Made by a program: the position numbers and the translations under genes. Positions 1 to 5,647 of a stretch of 6,975 nucleotides of DNA are shown in pieces (within the stretch, counting starts at the first letter, position 1; each line of letters starts with the position of its first letter). Below the pieces are notes generated by a model, which made no database searches, was not told where the DNA came from, and saw nothing but the letters and a program-made list of their open reading frames with translations. Source of the stretch: DASZZY01 sp036260395 (lineage in GTDB: Bacteria > Actinomycetota > UBA4738 > CALAEC01); the NCBI GenBank assembly GCA_036260395.1, contig DASZZY010000146.1, positions 1 through 6,975 on the forward strand, given 5' to 3'.

Positions 1-4
1 GGGA

Positions 5-73
5 TCAGAACGTCGGCTTGGTGACCATCAGGAACACGATCCCGATGATCACGACGCCCGGGACGATCCCCAC
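5..73 (-). CDS. possible 22-aa single-span membrane peptide
   Basis: A very short frame starts at GTG (bases 73-71 on the minus strand) and stops at TGA (7-5). An in-frame TAG at 100-98 closes the frame upstream, so it cannot be the tail of a longer gene. The peptide is almost all hydrophobic: it contains VVIIGIVFLMV and ends in TKPTF, as expected for one membrane span with a short polar tail. I see no convincing Shine-Dalgarno sequence and no -10 box of the TAnnnT type before it. It may be chance in GC-rich DNA. It is listed because the hydrophobic run is clean and nothing else explains bases 1-98. Confidence 0.2.
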   Translation of the reverse strand: MGIVPGVVIIGIVFLMVTKPTF

Positions 74-98
74 GGCGCGGCCCCGGCCCGTCCGGCGC

Positions 99-104
99 TA
101 GCAT
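99..104 (+). promoter_or_regulatory. weak -10-like box before the hydrolase gene
   Basis: TAGCAT fits the actinobacterial TAnnnT -10 pattern and is the same hexamer as in the strong promoter at 3385-3390. It sits within a GCTAGC palindrome (97-102). No TTG-containing -35 is found at 16-18 bases upstream. If used, transcription would begin near base 111, about 40 bases before the TTG start of the hydrolase. Confidence 0.25.
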
Positions 105-149
105 GGCGACGCGGGCCCGGCCAGCGGCCCCCGAGCGACCCGGTCAGCG

Positions 150-794
150 TTGGAACGAGAGCTCAGGATCCCCGTCGGTGGCGCCGAGGTCGGGGGCACC
201 CTGGCCCTGCCCACCGGATGGTCGGCGGTGGTCGCGTTCGCCCACGGGAGCGGGAGCGGCAGGCACAGCCCACGGAACCGCGCGGTAGCTGCACACCTGC
301 AGGACGCCGGGCTCGGGACGCTGCTCATGGACCTTCTCACCGAGGAGGAGGAGCGGATCGACACCCGCACCGGCGAGCTGCGGTTCGATATCCCGCTCCT
401 GGCCGGACGGCTGGCCGACGCCACCCGCTGGCTCCAGCGGTCGGAGGAGAGCGCGGCCGCGGCCGTGGGGTACTTCGGGGCCAGCACGGGGGCGGCGGCC
501 GCGCTGGTGGCCGCCGCCCGGCCGGAGCTCGGCGTGCGCGCCGTGGTCTCCCGCGGCGGGCGCCCGGACCTGGCCGGCGACGCGCTGCCCGGCGTCACAG
601 CGCCCACGCTCCTCATCGTGGGCGGCCTCGACCATCCCGTCGTCGAGATGAACCGGGAGGCGATGGAGCGCATGCGGGCCCCGGTGGAGCTCCGGATCGT
701 GGAGGGAGCCTCCCACCTGTTCGAGGAGCGGGGGAAGCTCGAGGAGGTCGCGAGCCTGTCGAGCGATTGGTTCCTCCGCCACCTCGGGACCTGA
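150..794 (+). CDS. alpha/beta hydrolase, dienelactone hydrolase-like
   Basis: A cytoplasmic alpha/beta hydrolase of 214 aa without a signal peptide. The catalytic triad is visible: Ser112 in the nucleophile elbow GASTG (110-114), Asp161 in GGLDHP and His189 in GASHLFEE. HGSGSGRHSPRNR (32-44) is the oxyanion-side loop, and DLLTEEEE (61-68) followed by FDIPLLAGRL (79-88) is characteristic of a hydrolase subfamily that in mycobacteria is fused to a phosphoribosyltransferase domain. Here the hydrolase stands alone and is full length for the domain. The substrate is unknown; ester or lactone hydrolysis is the family inference. The start is TTG at 150: the frame has no other start codon back to an in-frame TAG at 99-101, and the protein then begins in the usual way for the family (ELRIPVGGAEVGGTLALP). 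The ATG at 103 is in another frame. No good Shine-Dalgarno sequence is seen. The gene is convergent with the next one, with 20 bases between the stops. Confidence 0.88.
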   Translation: MERELRIPVGGAEVGGTLALPTGWSAVVAFAHGSGSGRHSPRNRAVAAHLQDAGLGTLLMDLLTEEEERIDTRTGELRFDIPLLAGRLADATRWLQRSEESAAAAVGYFGASTGAAAALVAAARPELGVRAVVSRGGRPDLAGDALPGVTAPTLLIVGGLDHPVVEMNREAMERMRAPVELRIVEGASHLFEERGKLEEVASLSSDWFLRHLGT

Positions 795-814
795 CCGGGA
801 CGGGCGGCGGCTAC

Positions 815-1135
815 CTACTCGGGCCGGGCCCCCTCGGAATCGCCGGGGCCCGGAGCGGTCGGCTCGGCATCGTCGGCCGGGACCGTCGGGTCCTCCGGCG
901 CCGGCGAGCCCTCCTCTTCCTCGGCGGTCTCCCCCGGGGGGCCCTGCGGCTTGTCCTGATCGCGGCCCGGACGCGGCCCGGGGCGGTTCTCGGGGGGGAC
1001 GGGGCCGCCGGGACCTCGGTCGGGGGGCGCGCCGCGCGACTCCTCGCGCTCGGTCCAGTGCCTGGGATCGACCTGGGTGTGCTCGCTGCGGGCCAGCTCC
1101 GGCTGCTGGGGCCTCTGAGTGTCTCCCTTGCCCAT
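815..1135 (-). CDS. hypothetical proline- and acid-rich disordered protein
   Basis: A 106-aa protein that I do not recognise. It starts at ATG (1135-1133) and stops at TAG (817-815). After a polar N-terminus (MGKGDTQRPQQPELARSEHT) it is dominated by Pro, Gly, Glu and Asp, with almost no hydrophobic residues. It is therefore probably unstructured, with a net negative second half (AEEEEGSPAPEDP at 71-83). The stretch GPVPPENRPG (44-53) followed by DQDKP (59-63) looks like a conserved short motif rather than random low complexity. No signal peptide or membrane span is seen. Third codon positions are almost all G or C, as in the neighbouring genes, which supports real coding over the overlapping frames. 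It is divergent from the DUF1918 gene by 78 bases and convergent with the hydrolase. No clear Shine-Dalgarno sequence precedes the ATG. The function is unknown. Confidence 0.6.
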   Translation of the reverse strand: MGKGDTQRPQQPELARSEHTQVDPRHWTEREESRGAPPDRGPGGPVPPENRPGPRPGRDQDKPQGPPGETAEEEEGSPAPEDPTVPADDAEPTAPGPGDSEGARPE

Positions 1136-1213
1136 CGGCCGGGCTCTACCCGGAGCGCTCCCCGCCGAAACGCCGCCTTGCAGCGACGGCGGACAGCGGG
1201 GACCATACGGGCG

Positions 1214-1417
1214 ATGGACGCGAAGGCCGGCGACCGGATCGTCGTGGAGTCGGAGCAGGTCGGCACCCCGGCGCGGGAGGGCGAGGTCCTGGAGGTGCTG
1301 CGGGGCGCCAGCGGGCCACGCCTGCGGGTCCGGTGGTCCGACGGCCGCGAGACCGTCTATACCCCCAGCGTGGGCAGCGCCCGCATCGTGCCGGGCCGCC
1401 GGCGCCGCCGGGCCTGA
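1214..1417 (+). CDS. DUF1918 domain small protein
   Basis: A 67-aa protein matching the DUF1918 pattern of actinobacteria. It opens with AGDRIVVESEQVG (5-17), then REGEVLEVL (21-29), LRVRWSDGRETVYTP (37-51) and a basic tail GRRRRRA. The fold is expected to be a small SH3-like beta barrel, giving a short cytoplasmic protein. The family is common in Actinobacteria but its role is not established; nucleic-acid or protein binding is only a guess, encouraged by the five-arginine tail. The ATG at 1214 gives the family's usual N-terminus. This frame stays open upstream to 218, but that part is out-of-frame reading over the hydrolase and over the 106-aa gene. A GGGGA at 1198-1202 is a possible weak ribosome binding site, 11 bases before the start. 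A strong hairpin follows 41 bases after the stop. Confidence 0.85.
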   Translation: MDAKAGDRIVVESEQVGTPAREGEVLEVLRGASGPRLRVRWSDGRETVYTPSVGSARIVPGRRRRRA

Positions 1418-1458
1418 CAGGAGATCGTCGGGCCCTTCCAGCGGACCCCGGAGATGGA

Positions 1459-1486
1459 GCGGGGCCTCCCCGGAGGGAGGCCCCGC
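1459..1486. terminator. perfect 12-bp hairpin, bidirectional terminator
   Basis: GCGGGGCCTCCC (1459-1470) and GGGAGGCCCCGC (1475-1486) are exact reverse complements around a 4-base loop (CGGA). The hairpin lies between two convergent genes, the DUF1918 gene (+, ends 1417) and the 525-aa secreted protein (-, ends 1510), so it can serve both. There is no T-tract on either side, which is usual for hairpin terminators in high-GC actinobacteria. Confidence 0.75.
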
Positions 1487-1509
1487 CTCGTACCGACCGC
1501 AGACAGGCG

Positions 1510-3087
1510 TTAGTCCATCGTCTGCGGGTTCAGGTGGTTGCGGACCCGGTCCGGGTACTCCGGCGAGTTCCTCCAGCGGAACACCACCATGCCGCGCGCG
1601 GTCGGCGGGTTGTGGACGCCGTCCGACGCGTAGATGGGGATATCCCGCTGGTTCCCGAACTCCGGCCCGATGTACGGGTACGCCGACCAGTTGTCGGAGC
1701 CCTCGGGCCCGGGAGGAGCGATGTCGTACCAGGCGATCTCCTGCAGCCTCCGCGGCCGCGTGTAGTCGATGACGTCGACACCGCCCATGTACCAGGCGTT
1801 CACCAGCAGGTCCCGCTCGACGTCCATGACGGACATGCCCATATGGGCCGAGCAGTAGTCGAATCCCTCGCTCTCCTCCGGCCGCACGTCACCGACCTGG
1901 AAGTCGCTGAAGAACTCCCCGGTGAACGTGTCCGAGAAGAACATCCGCCCGGTCTTGTGGGTCCCTCCGTCCGGGTTCCACGGCCGCGGCTGGTACGTGG
2001 TGAACGGCGGGCAGCCCTCGCCGAAGGACTCGTCGACGGTGTTCAGGACGTCGCCCTCGTTGTTGAACATCGCGGAGTGGAAGAAGTCCACCGCCCCGGG
2101 GATGTTCCCGGTGCCGCCGGACGTGACCTCGTCGTCGACGATCGTGATGGGGTCGCCCGTCCTCGGGATCCCGTTCGGCCGGATCCTCCAGACCTGCCCC
2201 TGCTCGGCGCAGGCCCCACCGGCCATGCGTTCGTCGACGTGCACCACGATGTCGTGGCAGGCCCGGGCCGCGGGCTCCAGGACCCCCGGAGCGCACAGGC
2301 CGCGCTCGCACCAGTCGATCTGGTTGTCGGGGTCACCCGGGTAGTTGATGCGAGGCTGGGCGATCTCGTTGGACGCCGAGGGAGCGTCCAGCGGGACCTC
2401 CGCCACCTGGATCACCCCGTGGAGCGGGTCGCCAGGGCTCCCCGGGTCCTCGTCGTACGGGTTCGTCGTGTTGTCGAAGTTCGCCTGCCCACAGGTGGGG
2501 CCGGGGCGAAGCGGGTACGACGAGCTGTAGATGATCAGCTTGCGCTCGCTGCGCGCCAGGCCCGGCCACAGCGTGATCGTGTGGGACCCGCAGTCCTGGT
2601 ACACCGCGGCCCGCTGCCGGACCCTGGCGAACGGGTTCGACGGGTTGTCGCTCATCGTGAAGACCCGGAAGCCCTCCCAGCCGTTCGGGTCGTCGTGGGC
2701 CGATCGCGGAGCCCCGCACTCGGGGGACGCCATGGTCCGGTCCACCGCCAGAAGGAGCAGATCGGCCACGCCGTTCTTGTCCCGGTCCCAGACGATCGGG
2801 TCGTTCTGGAGACCATCACACTGGATGTCCTTGATCAGGACCGGGTCGGCGGGGTTGGAGATATCGAAGACCCGCACGCCCCCCACCGGGATGTCGTTGC
2901 GGTAATAGCCGACGAACGCGTGGTTGCCCCAGAACGCCAGGTCGGAGTTGATGGCCGCGTTGGGGGACGTGAACTCGATCCGCATGCCCCTGTGCTCGTC
3001 GGCGTTGTGCGATGCGCCTGCCGGCAACGACGAAGCGGCAAGCGCCAGCATCGCACCGAGCGGAAGTATGAGTCGCCATCGTCTCAA
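1510..3087 (-). CDS. secreted LVIVD-repeat beta-propeller-like protein, copy A
   Basis: A 525-aa exported protein. The signal peptide has MRRWR as n-region, a hydrophobic core LILPLGAMLALAASSL, and a likely cleavage after AGA (residue 25). The mature part contains repeats of the LVIVD type, for example VRVFDISNPADP (71-82) and GVDVIDYTRP (436-445), suggesting an extracellular beta propeller. Ten cysteines (90, 124, 166, 199, 260, 265, 277, 293, 359, 412) suggest disulfides. Eight of them match the divergent paralogue at 3429-4928, and the pair in DWCERGLC (260, 265) is only here. Shared motifs are YQDCGSHT, RPGPTCG, INYPGDPDNQ, ACHD, CAEQ.QVWRI, DESFG.GCP, YCS.H and the C-terminal HLNPQT. The start is TTG at 3087-3085: AGGAGGTG lies 8 bases upstream and the signal peptide begins there. 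ATG at 3079 is out of frame. The stop is TAA (1512-1510). No catalytic residues can be assigned, so the function is unknown. It is not a lipoprotein and has no sorting signal or C-terminal anchor. Confidence 0.9.
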   Translation of the reverse strand: MRRWRLILPLGAMLALAASSLPAGASHNADEHRGMRIEFTSPNAAINSDLAFWGNHAFVGYYRNDIPVGGVRVFDISNPADPVLIKDIQCDGLQNDPIVWDRDKNGVADLLLLAVDRTMASPECGAPRSAHDDPNGWEGFRVFTMSDNPSNPFARVRQRAAVYQDCGSHTITLWPGLARSERKLIIYSSSYPLRPGPTCGQANFDNTTNPYDEDPGSPGDPLHGVIQVAEVPLDAPSASNEIAQPRINYPGDPDNQIDWCERGLCAPGVLEPAARACHDIVVHVDERMAGGACAEQGQVWRIRPNGIPRTGDPITIVDDEVTSGGTGNIPGAVDFFHSAMFNNEGDVLNTVDESFGEGCPPFTTYQPRPWNPDGGTHKTGRMFFSDTFTGEFFSDFQVGDVRPEESEGFDYCSAHMGMSVMDVERDLLVNAWYMGGVDVIDYTRPRRLQEIAWYDIAPPGPEGSDNWSAYPYIGPEFGNQRDIPIYASDGVHNPPTARGMVVFRWRNSPEYPDRVRNHLNPQTMD

Positions 3088-3094
3088 GGGGTGA

Positions 3095-3102
3095 CACCTC
3101 CT
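3095..3102 (-). promoter_or_regulatory. ribosome binding site deciding a TTG start
   Basis: On the minus strand AGGAGGTG (3102-3095) has its GGAGG core 9 bases before the TTG at 3087. It supports TTG as the true start of the 525-aa secreted protein rather than the later in-frame ATG at codon 13, which would remove the basic n-region of the signal peptide. Confidence 0.8.
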
Positions 3103-3215
3103 GGTATGAGGAACTCGACGTCAGAGCCGTTGCGAACGACGGGAGCCGTGTGTCCCGCTCGACCACCCCCTTCCCCTCGACGGATCCTCCGGACGTGGAG
3201 GCTCCGCTGGGTGGA

Positions 3216-3245
3216 AGGCTACCGCCGCCAGCGACGCAAGCGCAA
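3216..3245 (-). promoter_or_regulatory. weak promoter candidate for copy A
   Basis: On the minus strand TTGCGC (3245-3240) is followed after 18 bases by TAGCCT (3221-3216), a TAnnnT -10 match. It would give a leader of about 120 bases before the TTG start. The -35 matches only the first three consensus bases, so this is a tentative call. Confidence 0.3.
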
Positions 3246-3361
3246 TCCCGCCCGGGGAGGCGGTGGAGGGCTCGCGGCGCAGGATCGTCACGCCGTCTCT
3301 CCCGGCCGGTGCAGGGCGGCTGAACGTTGCGTGACAAGCGGACTATTGGCACTTGCCCGAT

Positions 3362-3390
3362 TTGACTGCTAATCCGGCGCTCTCTAGCAT
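3362..3390 (+). promoter_or_regulatory. sigma70-type promoter of copy B
   Basis: TTGACT (3362-3367) and TAGCAT (3385-3390) are separated by exactly 17 bases. This is five of six to the -35 consensus with optimal spacing, and a TAnnnT -10. Transcription should start near 3396-3398, leaving a leader of roughly 32 bases that contains the ribosome binding site. It is the best promoter in the window and points to strong, housekeeping-sigma-driven expression of the 499-aa secreted protein. Confidence 0.75.
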
Positions 3391-3414
3391 TATCGTCGCG
3401 CTCAAGCGATCCAA

Positions 3415-3424
3415 GGGGAGGTGA
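3415..3424 (+). promoter_or_regulatory. extended ribosome binding site of copy B
   Basis: GGGGAGGTGA contains GGAGGTGA, an unbroken eight-base complement to the 3' end of 16S rRNA. The GGAGG core ends 7 bases before the ATG at 3429. With the near-consensus promoter upstream it implies efficient translation. Confidence 0.85.
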
Positions 3425-3428
3425 CGCT

Positions 3429-4928
3429 ATGAGGCGAACGCTCCGACTGTTGATCCCCGCCCTGGCCGTGGTGACGGCCGTGGCGACGGCCCTACCCGCA
3501 GGAGCGGGTCACGTGCCCGCGTCCCACAGGAAGATGCAGCTCCTGTACGAGAACGACAACTTCGGGGACTTCACGAACTCCGATCTGGCGTTCTGGGGCC
3601 GGCGGGTCTATCAGGGCCATTACGGGGGGTTCCAGATCTTCAACGTCCGGAACCCCGAATCGCCGAGGCAGCTGGTGGACTTCCCCTGCTTCGGGCCGCA
3701 GAACGACGTGTCGGTGTGGCGCAACCAGATCCTGGTGACGTCGGTCGACGCGGTCCTCACCGGGCCACAGTGCGGCGCGACGACGGCCGCGAACCCCGAG
3801 GACCCCAGCGGCTGGGAGGGCCTGCGGATCTTCGACGTCTCCGACCCGCGGAACCCCCAGCAGATCGGGGCCGTGTACCAGGACTGCGGCTCCCACACCC
3901 ACACGATGCTCCCGGACCGCGAGAACGGGCGGCTGCTGATCTACAACAGCTCGTACTCGCTCCGCCCGGGGCCGACCTGTGGGCCGAACACCGGTCCGGC
4001 GGCCGGCAGGTCACCGGTCCACGGGGTGGTTCAGGTCGTCGAGATCCCGCTCGACAACCCGGCGGCGGCTCATGAGATCGCCGAGCTGCCGATCAACTAC
4101 CCGGGTGACCCCGACAACCAGTTCGACCCGGCGGAGCACGGCCTGGACGTCCCGGGCGTGTTCTTCCCGCTGCGGGCCTGCCACGACCTCGCGTTCCTGC
4201 TCGAGCCCGGGCTCCCCGGGACCCGGCCGGGAGACCTCGGCCTGGTGGGGGCGGCGTGCGCGGAGCAGGCGCAGGTCTGGCGGATCCAGTCGAACGGGCT
4301 CGCGGACACCCGCAACCCGGTGTGGATCTTCGACGACAACAACGACGCCAACGGCGCGACGGGGAACCCCAACGACCCCGAGGTGGCGGTGGACTTCTGG
4401 CACTCGTCCACCTTCACCTGGGACGGGGAGATCGTGAACTTCTCCGACGAGTCGTTCGGCGCCGGTTGCCCCACCGTCACCGAGGCCTACTTCACGGGTC
4501 CGGCCGACACCGGGAGGACGTTCTTCTTCGACCTGGCCAGCGGCCAGAAGCTGAGCCACTTCTTCATCTCCCGGAGCGCCGGGGACGGCTACTGCTCGAC
4601 GCACCAGGGGAACGTGATCCCCGACAACAACAACTACTACCTGGTCCAGGCGTGGTACAACGGCGGCGCGGACATCATCGACTTCACGAACCCGACCGCG
4701 CCGACCGAGATCGCGCACTGGGACTGGCAGGCCGGTGCGCCGGGCGGTGGCTCCAACAACTGGGCCCACTACTGGTACGAGGGTCCTGACGGGCCCGGAG
4801 CGGTGACGACCTACGGCACCGACATCGGGCGTGGGTTCCAGGTGTTCGCCGGGCGGATCCGCGACCAGGCGGACGCGCAGCTCGGGCACCTGAACCCGCA
4901 GACGCAGGAGAGGACGCTGTTCCCGTAG
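3429..4928 (+). CDS. secreted LVIVD-repeat beta-propeller-like protein, copy B
   Basis: A 499-aa exported protein paralogous to the divergent 525-aa one. The signal peptide is MRRTLR plus a hydrophobic core, with a likely cut after PAGA (residue 26). Repeats of the LVIVD type are seen at GFQIFNVRNPESP (67-79), GLRIFDVSDPRNP (131-143) and GADIIDFTNPTAP (413-425), consistent with an extracellular beta propeller. All eight cysteines (87, 115, 153, 184, 251, 277, 347, 389) have counterparts in copy A. The second pair of copy A is absent: the aligned segment reads EHGLDVPG instead of CERGLCAPG. Other shared blocks are SDLAFWG, YQDCGSHT, INYPGDPDNQ, RACHD, VDFWHS, DESFGAGCP, YCSTHQG and HLNPQT. It lacks the copy A insert near DEDPGSPGDP and carries its own insert around GLPGTRPGDLG (261-271). 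The ATG start is fixed by an excellent ribosome binding site; the stop is TAG. The enzyme activity or ligand is unknown, and it has no anchor, so it is probably released. Confidence 0.92.
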   Translation: MRRTLRLLIPALAVVTAVATALPAGAGHVPASHRKMQLLYENDNFGDFTNSDLAFWGRRVYQGHYGGFQIFNVRNPESPRQLVDFPCFGPQNDVSVWRNQILVTSVDAVLTGPQCGATTAANPEDPSGWEGLRIFDVSDPRNPQQIGAVYQDCGSHTHTMLPDRENGRLLIYNSSYSLRPGPTCGPNTGPAAGRSPVHGVVQVVEIPLDNPAAAHEIAELPINYPGDPDNQFDPAEHGLDVPGVFFPLRACHDLAFLLEPGLPGTRPGDLGLVGAACAEQAQVWRIQSNGLADTRNPVWIFDDNNDANGATGNPNDPEVAVDFWHSSTFTWDGEIVNFSDESFGAGCPTVTEAYFTGPADTGRTFFFDLASGQKLSHFFISRSAGDGYCSTHQGNVIPDNNNYYLVQAWYNGGADIIDFTNPTAPTEIAHWDWQAGAPGGGSNNWAHYWYEGPDGPGAVTTYGTDIGRGFQVFAGRIRDQADAQLGHLNPQTQERTLFP

Positions 4929-4953
4929 TTCAGCGACCGCTCGAGCGCGAGGC

Positions 4954-4979
4954 GAGGGCCTCCCTTCGGGGGGGCCCTC
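4954..4979. terminator. 11-bp hairpin with UUCG tetraloop
   Basis: GAGGGCCTCCC (4954-4964) pairs with 4969-4979 (GGGGGGCCCTC), with one G-U pair, around a TTCG loop closed by C-G: the very stable C(UUCG)G tetraloop. It lies between the convergent stops of copy B (4928) and rpsD (5003) and should end both transcripts. On the minus strand the loop reads CGAA. The only nearby T's are in CTCTTGTG after the + strand hairpin. Confidence 0.8.
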
Positions 4980-5002
4980 CCTCTTGTGGGAGGCGAGGGG
5001 CC

Positions 5003-5605
5003 CTAGGAGAAGTACTCGACGATCAGGCGCTCGTCGACGTCGACCGGGAGGGGGATCTCGTCCCGCTCCGGCGCCCGCACCAGCGTGGCGCGGGCCTGGG
5101 AGGCATCACGCTCGAGGTAGCCGGGCGGGTCGGGTGCAAGCTCCAGCGCCTCGCGGACGGAGACGAAGTTCCGGGCCCGGTCGGAGAGCTCGATGGTCTG
5201 GCCCGGCCGCACGCCGGCGCTCGGGATGTCGACCCGCCGTCCGTCGACGCGCACGTGGCCGTGCGAGACGAGCTGGCGGGCCTGGCGCTGGGTCAGCGCC
5301 CATCCCAGGCGGAGGACGAGGGCGTCCAGCCGGGTCTCCAGCTGGCGGAGCAGCTCCTCGCCGGTGACGCCCTTCCGGCGCGACGCCCGCTCGAAGTACC
5401 GGCGGAACTGCCGCTCGCCGACGCCGTAGATCGCCCGGAGCTTCTGCTTCTCGAGCAGGCGCAGCCGGTACTCGGTGACCCGCTGCCGACCGCGGCCGTG
5501 GATCCCCGGCGGGTAGGGGCGCTTGTTGACCGGGCAGTTGGGGCGGCCGCACACGGCCACGCCAAGCCGCCGGCAGATCCGATGCCTGGGTCCGATCTTC
5601 TGCAC
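5003..5605 (-). CDS. rpsD: 30S ribosomal protein S4
   Basis: S4 is a primary 16S rRNA binding protein that nucleates assembly of the 30S body. This one is 200 aa. The N-terminal zinc-ribbon region is followed by the hallmark KRPYPPGIHGRGR (28-40) and LLEKQKLRAIYGVGERQFRRYF (50-71). The S4 RNA-binding domain follows (about 91-155, with LTQRQARQLVSHGHVRVDGRRVDIPS), then the end ERLIVEYFS. In Zn-binding S4 the ligands are Cys-x2-Cys...Cys-x4-Cys. Here they read His8-x2-Cys11, Cys19-x4-Cys24, so the first Cys is His and the loop between the pairs is about six residues shorter than in Thermus S4. The start is GTG: an in-frame TGA lies only three codons upstream, and no Shine-Dalgarno sequence is present. 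It stands apart from rpsK, rpsM and rpoA, as is seen in some actinobacteria. A second rpsD elsewhere cannot be excluded. Confidence 0.97.
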   Translation of the reverse strand: MQKIGPRHRICRRLGVAVCGRPNCPVNKRPYPPGIHGRGRQRVTEYRLRLLEKQKLRAIYGVGERQFRRYFERASRRKGVTGEELLRQLETRLDALVLRLGWALTQRQARQLVSHGHVRVDGRRVDIPSAGVRPGQTIELSDRARNFVSVREALELAPDPPGYLERDASQARATLVRAPERDEIPLPVDVDERLIVEYFS

Positions 5606-5613
5606 GGCCGTTC

Positions 5614-5619
5614 AGTGTA
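5614..5619 (-). promoter_or_regulatory. -10 box giving a leaderless rpsD transcript
   Basis: On the minus strand TACACT (5619-5614) fits TAnnnT and ends 8 bases before the GTG start of rpsD. A start of transcription 6-8 bases downstream falls at or within two bases of the GTG, which fits a leaderless mRNA and the missing ribosome binding site. No -35 match is seen at 16-18 bases upstream. Confidence 0.5.
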
Positions 5620-5647
5620 GCGGAACGAGGTGATGGCCGACCGACGG

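Larger units (their letters stand above)
3088..3428. other. 341-base divergent intergenic region between the two paralogues
   Basis: It contains the ribosome binding sites of both genes and a clear promoter for the + gene. A weak candidate promoter for the - gene is also present. A CCTCC/GGAGG short inverted repeat (3186-3190 and 3197-3201) and a CGTTGCG heptamer present twice in direct orientation (one near 3128, one near 3324) are the only other small structures I see. I find no convincing small gene in it, although open frames from both neighbours' shadows cross it. Confidence 0.6.

Noticed and set aside
144..782. Two long minus-strand frames opposite the hydrolase gene
   Set aside because: Low-complexity antisense shadows; the + strand hydrolase has a full catalytic triad.
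218..1213. The 332-codon upstream extension of the DUF1918 frame
   Set aside because: It overlaps the hydrolase out of frame and the 106-aa gene on the other strand, and is low-complexity Arg/Gly/Ala. Only the last 67 codons match a family.
2816..3352. A minus frame with ATG at 3079 as an alternative start for copy A
   Set aside because: The ATG is out of frame with copy A; TTG at 3087 has the ribosome binding site at the right distance and gives a signal peptide.
1333..3372. A 679-codon open frame on + across the 525-aa secreted protein gene
   Set aside because: It is antisense to a gene with signal peptide, ribosome binding site and a paralogue next door. Its translation is Arg/Val/Asp-rich without domains, typical of antisense frames in GC-rich DNA.
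4011..4889. A 292-codon minus-strand frame opposite copy B
   Set aside because: Val/Arg/Asp-rich antisense shadow without start signals.
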